From Erythrobacter sp. QSSC1-22B (GTDB lineage Bacteria; Pseudomonadota; Alphaproteobacteria; Sphingomonadales; Sphingomonadaceae): a stretch of DNA of 64,000 nucleotides. This document shows positions 8,167 through 17,358 of this stretch, piece by piece. The number at the start of each line of letters is the position of its first letter. The first letter of the stretch is position 1. The notes beneath the pieces were generated by a model. It had not been told where the DNA came from and did no database searches. It saw only the letters and a program-made list of their open reading frames with translations. The stretch spans positions 310,001 to 374,000 of the forward strand of contig NZ_LZRP01000001.1 in NCBI RefSeq assembly GCF_001678665.1, given 5' to 3'. The position numbers and the translations under genes were made by a program.

Positions 8167-10521
8167 TCAGGCCAGTCGGCGGGCCTCTTCGCGCTGGAAC
8201 ACCTGACGCGCTTCAGCGGCGGGCATCGGGCGGCCAAAGTGGTAGCCCTGGATCTTGTTGCAGCCCATCGAGCGGATCATCTCGGCTTCCTCGGCGGTCT
8301 CCACGCCTTCGGCGGTGGTGGTCATGCCGAGGCTGCGCGCCATGGCGACGACCGCGTTGATGATCGCCAGGCTCTCGGCGCTGTCCTGCGATGCTCCCTG
8401 GACGAAGGTCTGGTCGACCTTGATGGTCGAGAAACGCAGCTTGCGCAGGTATCCGAGCGAGGAATAGCCGGTCCCGAAATCGTCGAGAGCCACCGAGCAT
8501 CCCAGCGCCATCACCTGCTCCAGCGCCCGGCGGGCCACGTTCGCATCGCGCAGGAAGATGCTCTCGGTCACCTCGATCTCGAGCCGCTCGGGGGCCAGGC
8601 CGCTGTGCGACAACGCGTGCACCACGCTGGTCGCAAAATCCGGTTCGGTCAGCTGTTCCGGCGAGACGTTGACGTTGATGCCGATATGCGCCGGCCAGTT
8701 CGCGGCTTCGCAACAGGCCTGCTGCATCACCCATTTGCCGATCGGCACGATCAGGCGGGTGTCCTCGGCCAGCGGGATGAACTTGGCCGGGCTGACCGAG
8801 CCATGGACGTCGCTGTTCCAGCGCACCAGCGCCTCGAAGCTGACGACCTCTTCGGTGTTCGCATCCACCACCGGCTGGAAAGCCAGCGAGAGCTCGTCGT
8901 TCTTGAGCGCATTGCGCAGCGAGAATTCGAGCTGGCGGCGTTCCTCGGCCGAAGCGTGGAGCGAGGGTTCGTATTCGCGGTATTCGCCGCCGCCCGAATC
9001 CTTGGCGCGATAGAGCGAGAGATCGGCGTTGCGCATCAGTTCCTCGACCGAGCGCCCGTCGCGCGGCCCGAAGGCAGCACCGATACTGGCGCCGACATAG
9101 AGCACATGCTGATCGACCTGATAGGGTTCGGACAGGTGCTCGATGATCGATTTGGCGACCTGCTCGACCTTCGAACGATCGGCCGCATCGCGGATCACGA
9201 CGCCGAATTCGTCGCCCCCTAGCCGACCGCAGATCTCGTTTTCGGTCATCAGACTCTTGAGCCGTCCCGCCACCTGGCCCAGCAGCCGGTCGCCGGTCAG
9301 ATGACCGAGCGAATCATTGACCGCCTTGAAGCGATCGAGGTCGATCATCAGAAAGGCGCAGCGGGTCCGCCATTTGGCGGCAAAGCCGATCGCATCTCCC
9401 AGCGCCTCGTTGAGCATCAGGCGGTTGGGCAGCGCGGTGAGCGTGTCGAAGCGCGCGAGATAGGCGATCTTTTCCGAGGATTCCCGCTGGGTGGTCACAT
9501 CAGAACCGACCCCGCGGAAACCGGCATAGCCGCCGCTCTCGTTGAAGGTCGAGGTGCCCGACAATTCCCACCAGCGACGCTTGTCGTTGACCATCACCTC
9601 GACCACGAGATTGGAAAAATTCTCGCGCTTTTTCAGCTTTTCGGCGAATTCGTGGAGGCTCGCGGGAAAGCGCCCGGTCTCCCAGGCGCTGCCGGAGATC
9701 AGTTCAAGGAAGCTGCGGCCTTCGATCTCGGACAATTCCTGACCCAGGGCGACCGCCAGCCGCGCCGATACCGAACGCAGGCGCCGCCGGGGATCGAGCT
9801 CGAACAACCAGTCGGCGTCGCTGTCCTCGTATTCTCGCAGCAGTAACGAAACGACTTCGCTTTTCTCGTTCATCCCCATCTGCGCGATCCGCGCCGAGAG
9901 TGCGACGCGCGCCCCTTCGATGGTGCCGAAGGCGGCAAATATCCCGGTGACGATCGCAATGATCCCGAGGCCGACTTCGCCGATCAGCAGAAAACCGGCC
10001 GCATAGCCAAAGGCGGTGACGAGGCAGAAAAGGACGGTTCCGGCGGGTGCACCATAGCGAGAGACCGCCGAGACGAGCAGCATGATCGCCGCAAAGCCCC
10101 AGGCGATGGAATTGGTCCCCGGGTCGGCCAGCGGCAAGAACAGGAAGGCCGGCAGGGTCCAGACCACGCCCTTGAGCCCCGAGTAGAGAGTATGGCGCAG
10201 ATATTCGTCTTTGGTGAAGATGCGCTGGTTGGCGTCGCGCATGGTGAGATCGAGGCGGGCGCCATCGGCGCTCACGATGAGAACCACGGCAATCCAGGCA
10301 CCGATCACCCATGATCCGACAACCGGCTGGAAAAGATAGAAGAACAGCGCCACCCCGGCCAAATGCAGCGCAATTCTCATTGGTAGTCGCGCGGCGAGCA
10401 GCGCGTATTGCGAACCCTGCAATTGCGACCAGTCGCCACCGACGGGCGCCTTCATGCCAAGGACGACGCGCGCGCACATTCCTTCGGCAAAATCGATCGG
10501 GGCGGATTTGCTGTTTTTCAC
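8167..10521 (-). CDS. Membrane PAS-GGDEF-EAL cyclic-di-GMP protein
   Basis: The 784-residue protein has five or six N-terminal membrane segments (about residues 45-210), a PAS-like domain (about 240-345), a GGDEF domain and an EAL domain. GGDEFGV is intact, but the RxxD inhibitory site five residues upstream is absent (TENE there). The EAL half keeps EALVRW, INVNVS, EVTES, DDFGTGYSS, IKVD, AEGVE and the distal QGYHFG glutamine, so phosphodiesterase activity is likely. The start is a GTG at 10519-10521 after GCGAGGG. It lies downstream of glmS on the same strand. Confidence 0.9.
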   Translation of the reverse strand: MKNSKSAPIDFAEGMCARVVLGMKAPVGGDWSQLQGSQYALLAARLPMRIALHLAGVALFFYLFQPVVGSWVIGAWIAVVLIVSADGARLDLTMRDANQRIFTKDEYLRHTLYSGLKGVVWTLPAFLFLPLADPGTNSIAWGFAAIMLLVSAVSRYGAPAGTVLFCLVTAFGYAAGFLLIGEVGLGIIAIVTGIFAAFGTIEGARVALSARIAQMGMNEKSEVVSLLLREYEDSDADWLFELDPRRRLRSVSARLAVALGQELSEIEGRSFLELISGSAWETGRFPASLHEFAEKLKKRENFSNLVVEVMVNDKRRWWELSGTSTFNESGGYAGFRGVGSDVTTQRESSEKIAYLARFDTLTALPNRLMLNEALGDAIGFAAKWRTRCAFLMIDLDRFKAVNDSLGHLTGDRLLGQVAGRLKSLMTENEICGRLGGDEFGVVIRDAADRSKVEQVAKSIIEHLSEPYQVDQHVLYVGASIGAAFGPRDGRSVEELMRNADLSLYRAKDSGGGEYREYEPSLHASAEERRQLEFSLRNALKNDELSLAFQPVVDANTEEVVSFEALVRWNSDVHGSVSPAKFIPLAEDTRLIVPIGKWVMQQACCEAANWPAHIGINVNVSPEQLTEPDFATSVVHALSHSGLAPERLEIEVTESIFLRDANVARRALEQVMALGCSVALDDFGTGYSSLGYLRKLRFSTIKVDQTFVQGASQDSAESLAIINAVVAMARSLGMTTTAEGVETAEEAEMIRSMGCNKIQGYHFGRPMPAAEARQVFQREEARRLA

Positions 10522-10651
10522 GCCCTCGCCGTTAGGCCCAAAAGGTTATACGCTGGTAAAGGATACCGGGCGATCGCGTCCCCCGCGCACAGAAACTGGC
10601 AGGTAGCTGGAAGCGTTTGAATTACCGCCTGCAGATCTGGTTGTGCGGAAA

Positions 10652-12475
10652 TTACTCCACGGTCACCGATTTCGCGAGATTGCGCGGCTGATCGACATCG
10701 GTGCCTTTGACACAGGCGACGTGATAGGCGAGCAATTGCACCGGGATCGCATAGACCAGCGGCGCGATCAGCGGGTGGACGCTTGGCATCTCGATCGTCG
10801 CGATGCACCCCTCGCCCGCCTGCGCCAGCCCCTCGGCATCGGAGATCAAGACCACTTGCCCGCCACGCGCGCGCACCTCCTCCATGTTGGAGACGGTCTT
10901 CTCGAACAGCGGGCCAGACGGCGCGAGCACCACCACCGGGACCTGATCGTCGATCAGCGCGATCGGCCCGTGCTTCATCTCGCCGGCCGCATAGCCCTCG
11001 GCGTGGATGTAGCTGATTTCCTTGAGCTTGAGCGCGCCTTCCAGCGCCAGCGGGAAATCCGGCCCGCGGCCGAGATAAAGCACATCGCGCGCCGGGGCGA
11101 TCAGATGCGCCATCGCGGCGATATCCTCGTCATGATCGAGCGCGGCGTTGAGCGAGGCCGGCGCCTCGAGCAGGTGGGCGACCACATCGGCCTCCTCCTC
11201 GCGGTCCATCAGACCCTTCTTCACCGCCATATGCGCGGCGAGCGCGGCGAGCACCGCGAGCTGGCAGGTGAAGGCCTTGGTCGAGGCGACCCCGATCTCG
11301 GGGCCGGCGTGGGTCGGCAGCAACAAATCGGCCTCTCGCGCCATGCTGCTGGTGGGGACATTGACCACCACCGCTATGGTCTGGCCATTCGCCTTGCAAT
11401 GGCGCAGCGCGGCGAGCGTGTCGGCGGTCTCGCCGCTCTGGCTGATGAACAGCGCCAGCCCGCCCTCTTCGAGCACCGGGTCGCGATAGCGGAACTCGCT
11501 CGCGACATCGATATCGACCGGCACGCGGGCAAACTGTTCGAACCAGTATTTCGCCACCATGCCGGCGTAATAGGAAGTGCCGCAGGCGACGATGGTAACC
11601 CGGCGGATGCTCGAGATGTCGAAATCGAACTGCGGCAGCGCGATCGAATTGTCCGCCTGGCGCAGGTAGGAGCCGAGCGTCTGCGCGACCACGGTCGGCT
11701 GCTCGAAAATCTCCTTCTGCATGAAATGGCGGTAATTGCCCTTTTCGACCGCAGCGGCCGAAGCGCCCGAAGTGGTGATCTCACGCTCGACCGGCTCGTT
11801 CTCGGCATCGAAGATTTCGACGCTCTCGCGGCGCACCACCGCCCAGTCGCCTTCTTCCAGATAGGCGATCTGCTGGGTCAGCGGCGCCAGCGCAAGCGCA
11901 TCGGAGCCCAGGAACATCTCATCCTCACTGTACCCGAGCACCAGCGGCGAACCGCGCCGCGCACCGATCAGCATGTCGGGATGGCTGCGGAAGGCGATCG
12001 CCAGCGCGAAGGCGCCGCGCAGCCGCGGCAGTACGGTCTTGACCGCCTCCTGCGGGCTCGCTCCGCCCTCGACCTCGCGCGAGACCAGATGCGCGACCAC
12101 TTCGGAATCGGTCTCGCTGGTGAAGTGGCGCCCGGCGGCGCGCAACTCCTCGCGCAATTCCCTGAAGTTCTCGATGATGCCGTTGTGGACCAGCGCGACA
12201 TGCTCGGTCGCGTGCGGGTGCGCGTTGTCCTCGGTCGGCGCGCCGTGGGTGGCCCAGCGGGTGTGCGCTATGCCGATATCGCCCGGCGCGGGCCGGTCTG
12301 CGAGCTCGGCAACCAGATTGGCGAGCTTGCCCTGCGCACGGCGACGGACCAGATCGCCCTCGTGGATCGTGCAGATCCCGGCGCTGTCGTAGCCGCGGTA
12401 TTCCATCCGCTTCAAGCCATCGACCAGCCGGCCCGCGACCGATCCGCTGCCCACGATGCCGATAATACCACACAT
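10652..12475 (-). CDS. glmS: Glutamine-fructose-6-phosphate aminotransferase (isomerizing)
   Basis: GlmS makes glucosamine-6-phosphate for peptidoglycan and LPS. The 607-residue protein opens with the N-terminal nucleophile cysteine in MCGIIGIVG, followed by the class II amidotransferase domain (RGYDSAG, HTRWATHG, HNGIIENF). Two SIS sugar-isomerase domains follow (CGTSYYAG, SQSGETADT) and the protein ends in KSVTVE. Length is normal. No glmS ribozyme is visible, as expected outside Gram-positives. Confidence 0.98.
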   Translation of the reverse strand: MCGIIGIVGSGSVAGRLVDGLKRMEYRGYDSAGICTIHEGDLVRRRAQGKLANLVAELADRPAPGDIGIAHTRWATHGAPTEDNAHPHATEHVALVHNGIIENFRELREELRAAGRHFTSETDSEVVAHLVSREVEGGASPQEAVKTVLPRLRGAFALAIAFRSHPDMLIGARRGSPLVLGYSEDEMFLGSDALALAPLTQQIAYLEEGDWAVVRRESVEIFDAENEPVEREITTSGASAAAVEKGNYRHFMQKEIFEQPTVVAQTLGSYLRQADNSIALPQFDFDISSIRRVTIVACGTSYYAGMVAKYWFEQFARVPVDIDVASEFRYRDPVLEEGGLALFISQSGETADTLAALRHCKANGQTIAVVVNVPTSSMAREADLLLPTHAGPEIGVASTKAFTCQLAVLAALAAHMAVKKGLMDREEEADVVAHLLEAPASLNAALDHDEDIAAMAHLIAPARDVLYLGRGPDFPLALEGALKLKEISYIHAEGYAAGEMKHGPIALIDDQVPVVVLAPSGPLFEKTVSNMEEVRARGGQVVLISDAEGLAQAGEGCIATIEMPSVHPLIAPLVYAIPVQLLAYHVACVKGTDVDQPRNLAKSVTVE

Positions 12476-12542
12476 AAATTGGTCCGCCTTTGATACCGAG
12501 TTCGATCAGCCGCCGCTCTAACGCCTATTGTGCCCTAAGCAA

Positions 12543-13430
12543 TTACTTCGCCCGCCTGGGGGTGCTCCACCACAGGAACAGCCCCGCCCCGACCACGATC
12601 GCCGCGCCTGCCAGAGTAGGCGCATCGGGCACATCGCCGAAGATGAGATAGCCCAGCGTGGTGGCGACGATGATCTGGACATAGGTGGTCGGCGCGATGG
12701 TCGAGGCCCCGGCTCGCATCGTACCCAGATAGGCGATCCAGTGCGCCGCGCTGGCGGTGACCGCGACCAGGGCACAGCGTGCCACCACCGTCCAGTCGGG
12801 CATGCCGATCTCGAGCGATGCCATCGAGCTGCGATCGCCGATCAGCGCGGCGACGACGAGGAAGGGTGTCGCCCACAGCGCGATAAAGGCCTGCATGGAC
12901 AGCGCGCTGCCCTGACCGGCGCTGGAGCGATTGGCCACCACCATCAGCGCGAAGAAGAAAGCCGAAGCCAGCGGCAGGAGCGCCACGATTCCAAGCTCGG
13001 CGAGGTTGGGGCGCAGGATCAGCGCCACCCCGCCCAGCGCCACCAGCGAGACCAGCCACACCACCGGGCGAACCTTTTCCCCCAGCAGCGGCCCGCTGAA
13101 CAGCGAGACGAAAATCGGCGAGACGAAGGCGATCGCCATCGCATCGGCCAGCGGCATCACGAAGATCGCCGAGAAGAAGCACAGCGTCGCGCCCGCCAGA
13201 CACGCTCCGCGCGCCACTTGCAGCCAGGGCTTCGTGGGGCGGAAGGCGGCAGGCCCCTCGGTCAGCAGCAGCAGCGCCGACAGCGCCGTCGCGCCAATCG
13301 CGAAGCGCAGCGCGGCCACCGCCAGCGGCGACCATTCACCCGCCATCGTCTTGATGATCGCATCGCCCACCGACAGCAGCGCGAAGCCGCTCAGCGCGAG
13401 TAACAGTCCGCTGCGTTCGTCCTGCTGCAT
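12543..13430 (-). CDS. DMT superfamily (EamA) transporter
   Basis: The 295-residue integral membrane protein has ten predicted transmembrane segments arranged as two EamA repeats (about residues 10-140 and 150-290). EamA/RhaT proteins export metabolites such as amino acids; the substrate is unknown. The start MQQDERSGLLLALSG at 13430 is chosen over an upstream in-frame codon because the first segment follows directly. It lies 67 bases upstream of glmS on the same strand and is divergent from cpaF. Confidence 0.88.
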   Translation of the reverse strand: MQQDERSGLLLALSGFALLSVGDAIIKTMAGEWSPLAVAALRFAIGATALSALLLLTEGPAAFRPTKPWLQVARGACLAGATLCFFSAIFVMPLADAMAIAFVSPIFVSLFSGPLLGEKVRPVVWLVSLVALGGVALILRPNLAELGIVALLPLASAFFFALMVVANRSSAGQGSALSMQAFIALWATPFLVVAALIGDRSSMASLEIGMPDWTVVARCALVAVTASAAHWIAYLGTMRAGASTIAPTTYVQIIVATTLGYLIFGDVPDAPTLAGAAIVVGAGLFLWWSTPRRAK

Positions 13431-13660
13431 GGGATCGGATGGTCCTGTGGATTGGGAGGAATGGCAACGGGCCCGAGCGCCTTGCAGAACGCCCTGCAAG
13501 CAAAAGGCCGCAGCCCGCCGGTCCAGATTGTCGCATGGCCGTGAAATTAGGGAAAAATCAAGCTTTCCGACTTATTCACCACGCTTCTCAAGGACCCGTT
13601 CTCCACGCCAGCGCAGGGACGGGCTCGACCTATGACGACTTACCGCGGGGGTTCAAGTTA
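13431..13660. other. Divergent intergenic region, DMT transporter / cpaF
   Basis: This 230-base stretch separates two divergent genes. The reading frame of cpaF is open through it, but the conserved protein begins only at 13661, so I treat it as promoter DNA. An AT-richer patch lies at about 13540-13580. No operator is recognisable. Confidence 0.4.
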
Positions 13661-15193
13661 ATGAGCGCATTCGGACGGAAAAACGGCCCCGGGGGAATGA
13701 ACCCCGGTGCACGTCCGCAGTTCGGCGTGGCCAAGCCCATGCGTGGCGGCTCTCCGACGCCCTCGCAAAACCAGCCCGAAGCCGAAGATGCGGGCGACCA
13801 GTTCCCTCCGTTGCCCGACGAGGATGTGCCCTCGCCCGGTGGTGGTGGCAACGCCCAGTCGAACGCCGCAATGGCGCGCTTGTCCGATCGCGCGAATGCT
13901 GTCCACGCCAATGAAGCGGATATCGGCGGCTTCGAAGCCAGCGTCCACAAGATTAAGGAACAGGTGCTCCCGCGCCTGCTCGAACGTGTCGATCCCGAAG
14001 CCGCAGCCACGCTGACCAAGGACGAACTGTCCGAGGAATTCCGCCCGATCATCCTCGAAGTGCTGGCCGAGCTCAAAGTCACGCTCAACCGCCGCGAGCA
14101 ATTCGCGCTCGAGAAGGTGCTGGTCGACGAGCTGCTCGGGTTCGGCCCGCTTGAGGAACTGCTCAACGACCCCGATATCTCGGACATTATGGTCAACGGT
14201 CCCGACCAGACCTATATCGAAAAGAACGGCAAGCTGGTGATGGCGCCGATCCGCTTCCGCGACGAACAGCACCTGTTCCAGATCGCGCAGCGCATCGTCA
14301 ATCAGGTCGGCCGCCGGGTCGACCAGACCACCCCGCTCGCCGATGCCCGTCTCAAGGATGGCAGCCGCGTCAACGTCATCGTTCCGCCGCTTTCGCTGCG
14401 CGGCACCGCGCTCTCGATCCGTAAATTCTCCGAAAAACCGATCACGCTCGACATGCTCAAAGGCTTCGGCTCGATGAGCGAGAAAATGTGCACCGCGCTC
14501 AAGATTGCCGGGGCCTGCCGAATGAATATCGTCATCTCGGGCGGTACCGGCTCGGGCAAGACGACGATGCTCAACGCCATGTCGAAGATGATCGACCCGG
14601 GCGAGCGCGTGCTGACGATCGAGGATGCCGCCGAACTCCGCCTGCAGCAGCCGCACTGGCTGCCGCTCGAAACCCGCCCGCCCAATCTCGAGGGCCAAGG
14701 CGCGATCACCATCGGCGATCTGGTCAAGAACGCGCTGCGTATGCGCCCCGATCGGATTATCCTTGGCGAAATCCGCGGCGCGGAATGTTTCGACCTGCTC
14801 GCCGCAATGAACACCGGCCACGATGGCTCGATGTGCACCCTCCACGCCAACAGCCCGCGCGAGGCGTTGGGCCGGATGGAGAACATGATCCTGATGGGCG
14901 ACATCAAGATCCCCAAGGAAGCCATCAGCCGCCAGATCGCCGAATCGGTGGATCTGATCGTTCAGGTCAAACGCCTGCGCGACGGTTCGCGCCGCACCAC
15001 CAACGTCACCGAGGTGATCGGGATGGAAGGCGACGTGATCGTGACGCAGGAACTGTTCAAATTCGAATATCTCGAGGAAGGCGAAGACGGCAAGATCATG
15101 GGCGAATTCCGCTCCTCGGGCCTGCGCCCCTACACGCTCGAGAAGGCGCGCCAGTTCGGTTTCGACCAGGCCTATCTCGAAGCCTGCCTCTGA
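13661..15193 (+). CDS. cpaF: CpaF-type secretion ATPase (Tad pilus assembly family)
   Basis: The 510-residue cytoplasmic ATPase has a Pro/Gly-rich N-terminal tail (residues 1-75), the family block FGPLEELLNDPDISDIMVNG, Walker A GGTGSGKTT (near 290), Asp box/Walker B RIILGEIRGAE and the His box CTLHANSP. CpaF powers Flp/Tad pilus assembly at the inner membrane. No cpaE, tadB or tadC neighbours are seen, so it stands apart from a tad cluster here. The ATG at 13661 is preferred to in-frame upstream codons, which encode no conserved sequence. Confidence 0.92.
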   Translation: MSAFGRKNGPGGMNPGARPQFGVAKPMRGGSPTPSQNQPEAEDAGDQFPPLPDEDVPSPGGGGNAQSNAAMARLSDRANAVHANEADIGGFEASVHKIKEQVLPRLLERVDPEAAATLTKDELSEEFRPIILEVLAELKVTLNRREQFALEKVLVDELLGFGPLEELLNDPDISDIMVNGPDQTYIEKNGKLVMAPIRFRDEQHLFQIAQRIVNQVGRRVDQTTPLADARLKDGSRVNVIVPPLSLRGTALSIRKFSEKPITLDMLKGFGSMSEKMCTALKIAGACRMNIVISGGTGSGKTTMLNAMSKMIDPGERVLTIEDAAELRLQQPHWLPLETRPPNLEGQGAITIGDLVKNALRMRPDRIILGEIRGAECFDLLAAMNTGHDGSMCTLHANSPREALGRMENMILMGDIKIPKEAISRQIAESVDLIVQVKRLRDGSRRTTNVTEVIGMEGDVIVTQELFKFEYLEEGEDGKIMGEFRSSGLRPYTLEKARQFGFDQAYLEACL

Positions 15194-15200
15194 GAATTGC

Positions 15201-15431
15201 CTAGGCGGTCAGGATCGCCGGAACCGCGACCGAAAGCAGCCCGCCTCCGATAATTGCCAGCGTCAGGAATATCCCGGTCCACGGTACCCATCCGACATGG
15301 TGGAGCGCGACCCGTCGCATTCGCCGCCGCTCCATCAGCGATGCGATGGCCGCCAGCACGAGCAGGACGACGCCAGCGCTGGCGAGCAGTTCGGCATCGC
15401 TGGCGAACATCAGAACGTCGGGAAGTTTCAT
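15201..15431 (-). CDS. Small two-segment membrane protein, unknown
   Basis: I do not recognise this 76-residue protein. Two hydrophobic segments (about residues 13-30 and 50-72) flank a basic loop, ERRRMRRVALHHVG. It converges on cpaF with seven bases between stops. An alternative start seven codons upstream (15452) is possible. The reading frame is credible because of the clean membrane topology, but expression is not shown. Confidence 0.55.
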   Translation of the reverse strand: MKLPDVLMFASDAELLASAGVVLLVLAAIASLMERRRMRRVALHHVGWVPWTGIFLTLAIIGGGLLSVAVPAILTA

Positions 15432-15560
15432 CGCGGTGCATATGGGGTTCACAGCGACCGATGCAAAGCAACGACGATCGCATCGCGGGAACCCGACCCT
15501 GGTTCAGCCGTTGCGGCTTTGAAGACGCATATTCGTCAACCCTTCCGGAAGGACTGATTC

Positions 15561-15689
15561 ATGGTTCGCAAGATTCTCATCGCCCTCGGCCTTACCGCCA
15601 TGTCGCTTTCCGCGACCGCCTGCAACACGGTGAAGGGTGTCGGCCAGGACATCGAATCGGTCGGCGAGGCTGGCGACCGGGCAATCTGA
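15561..15689 (+). CDS. Entericidin A/B family small lipoprotein
   Basis: A 42-residue protein with signal sequence KILIALGLTAMSLSATACNT and a lipobox cysteine at residue 21, followed by the entericidin pattern NTVKGVGQDIESVGEAG. Entericidins are tiny membrane lipoproteins; the E. coli EcnAB pair acts as antidote and toxin. Only one member is present here, with no partner next to it. AAGGA lies about 9 bases before the ATG and a terminator follows at 27 bases, so it is a single-gene unit. Confidence 0.88.
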   Translation: MVRKILIALGLTAMSLSATACNTVKGVGQDIESVGEAGDRAI

Positions 15690-15715
15690 CCCCGTCCCAT
15701 TGCTGAGTTAAAAAC

Positions 15716-15745
15716 CGCCCGTCAGCCCAGTGCTGGCGGGCGTTT
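15716..15745 (+). terminator. Intrinsic terminator after the entericidin gene
   Basis: An 11-base-pair stem (15716-15726 with 15732-15742, one G-T pair) encloses a CCAGT loop and is followed by TTT. An A-run on the left side makes a T-run on the other strand, so it may also stop purU transcription arriving from the right. Confidence 0.75.
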
Positions 15746-15777
15746 CATTTTGGTCCTCCCCCGGTCTCGTCGAGCAT

Positions 15778-16653
15778 TCACCGGAAGACGAGCGTACGAG
15801 CACCGTTCAGGAATACTCTCCGTTCGGCGGCCCAGCGAACCGCACGCGCCAACACCCGCGCTTCGATATCCCTCCCCAATCTGATGAGATCCTGCTCGGT
15901 GCAGCGATGGTCCACTCGTTCGACATCCTGTTCGATGATCGGGCCTTCGTCCAATTCGCTGGTGACGAAATGGGCGGTCGCGCCGATCAGCTTCACACCG
16001 CGCTGGTGCGCGCGATGGTATGGCCGTGCGCCCTTGAAGCTGGGCAGGAAGCTGTGATGGATGTTGATGCACCGCCCCGCCATTTTTTCGATCAATGCAG
16101 GCGACAATACCTGCATATAGCGCGCAAGAACGAGAAGCTCGGCACCGCTTTCGTTGAATAGTGCCATCAATTTTTGCTCCTGCTCCTCGCGGTTCTCCGC
16201 GCTGACGGGCAGGTGGTGATAGGCAACGCCGTGCCACTCCGCCAGACGGCGCAGATCGGGGTGGTTCGACACGACTCCGACGACGTCGACGGGCAGATTG
16301 TCGGTTTGCCAGCGATGCAGCAGGTCGTTGAGGCAGTGGCTCCCCTTCGAAACAGCAATCAAGAGCTTCGGCCTGTGGGACGACGCCAGCAGCTCCCAAC
16401 TGAGATCGAATTGCCGGGCGATGGCGACGAACCCCGCGCGAAGATCTCCAAGCCTTTCAGTATCCGCCTCGCGGGTATCCTTGAACTCGACCCGCAGAAA
16501 GAAACGCTCCGCCTCGAGATCGGCGTATTGCTGGCTGTCGAGGATGAAGCCGCCAAGCTGAGCCAAGTGCCCCGTTACGGCGGCAACGATCCCGACCCGG
16601 TCCTCGCAGGACAGGGTCAGGATGTAAGTCGAGGGGGCTGGGGAATTGTTCAT
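15778..16653 (-). CDS. purU: Formyltetrahydrofolate deformylase
   Basis: PurU hydrolyses 10-formyl-THF to formate and THF, balancing one-carbon pools and supplying formate for purines. The 291-residue protein has an N-terminal ACT domain (about residues 8-85, ILTLSCEDRVGIVAAVTGHLA) and a formyltransferase-fold domain with the catalytic region HHSFLPSFKGARPYHRA and TAHFVT...LDEGPIIEQ. The start MNNSPAPSTY at 16653 is chosen by family length; an upstream in-frame start would add 19 unconserved residues. Confidence 0.95.
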   Translation of the reverse strand: MNNSPAPSTYILTLSCEDRVGIVAAVTGHLAQLGGFILDSQQYADLEAERFFLRVEFKDTREADTERLGDLRAGFVAIARQFDLSWELLASSHRPKLLIAVSKGSHCLNDLLHRWQTDNLPVDVVGVVSNHPDLRRLAEWHGVAYHHLPVSAENREEQEQKLMALFNESGAELLVLARYMQVLSPALIEKMAGRCINIHHSFLPSFKGARPYHRAHQRGVKLIGATAHFVTSELDEGPIIEQDVERVDHRCTEQDLIRLGRDIEARVLARAVRWAAERRVFLNGARTLVFR

Positions 16654-16740
16654 CGACACGGGGCTTAGCCAGCGGTCGCCGAGGGTGCCACGCAAAAAAG
16701 ACGAGCCCATGCCCTTCGGGATTGGGCGGATGAGGCGAGG

Positions 16741-17358
16741 CTAGCGCTCGGTCCCGCTCGGGCGATAGACCAGCACCAGATTGTTCGCCGGCATCGCCAC
16801 GCGCCTGGTTCGCTCGAACCCGTGCTCGGCAGCGAGACGATCCATCGCCGCCAAATTGCGCAGGCCCCACCGCGGATCGCGCTCCTTGAGCGAACGGTCG
16901 AACTCCACATTCGATGGCGCGGTTTCGATATCGTCCTCCAGGTAAGGCCCGTACAGGACCAGCGGCGCACCATGCTCCAGCAGCGCCGAGGCAGCGCGGA
17001 ACAGGCCCATACTCGCCTCCCACGGGCTGATATGGACCATGTTTATGCACACCACACCGTCGGCCCTCGCGATCGGCGGATCGCTTCGTGCGGCATCGAA
17101 CACCACCGCCGGGAGCAGGTTTGCCAGCCCCGCCTCCGCAGCATAGGCGTCGATCGAGGCCAGCGCCTCGATCTCGAGATCGCTCGGCTGCCATACCAGA
17201 TCGGGAAAGCGCCGCGCCATAAACACCGCGTGCTCGCCCGTCCCGCTCGCCACTTCGAGCACCAGCCCGGTGGCGGGCAGTTCTCGCGCCATAACTTCGG
17301 CGATCGGGCCGGCGTTGCGCTGGGTGGCGGGGGCGTGGCGTTTCACGGGCTCGCTCAA
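16741..17358 (-). CDS. DUF938 family SAM-dependent methyltransferase-like protein
   Basis: A 205-residue protein with the DUF938 opening RHAPATQRNAGPI, a SAM-binding glycine motif LEVASGTGEHA (near residue 35) and the late block NNLVLVYR. The family has a methyltransferase fold but no assigned substrate. The proposed TTG start (17356-17358) overlaps the stop of the acyl-CoA ligase (TTGA). Another TTG at 17385 and a GTG just downstream are possible; all give the same conserved body. Confidence 0.82.
   Translation of the reverse strand: MSEPVKRHAPATQRNAGPIAEVMARELPATGLVLEVASGTGEHAVFMARRFPDLVWQPSDLEIEALASIDAYAAEAGLANLLPAVVFDAARSDPPIARADGVVCINMVHISPWEASMGLFRAASALLEHGAPLVLYGPYLEDDIETAPSNVEFDRSLKERDPRWGLRNLAAMDRLAAEHGFERTRRVAMPANNLVLVYRPSGTER

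Noticed and set aside
10652..12542. Possible glmS ribozyme or GlmZ-type RNA near glmS
   Set aside because: The 67 bases before glmS show no ribozyme core, and no small RNA with promoter and terminator is visible beside glmS or rapZ.
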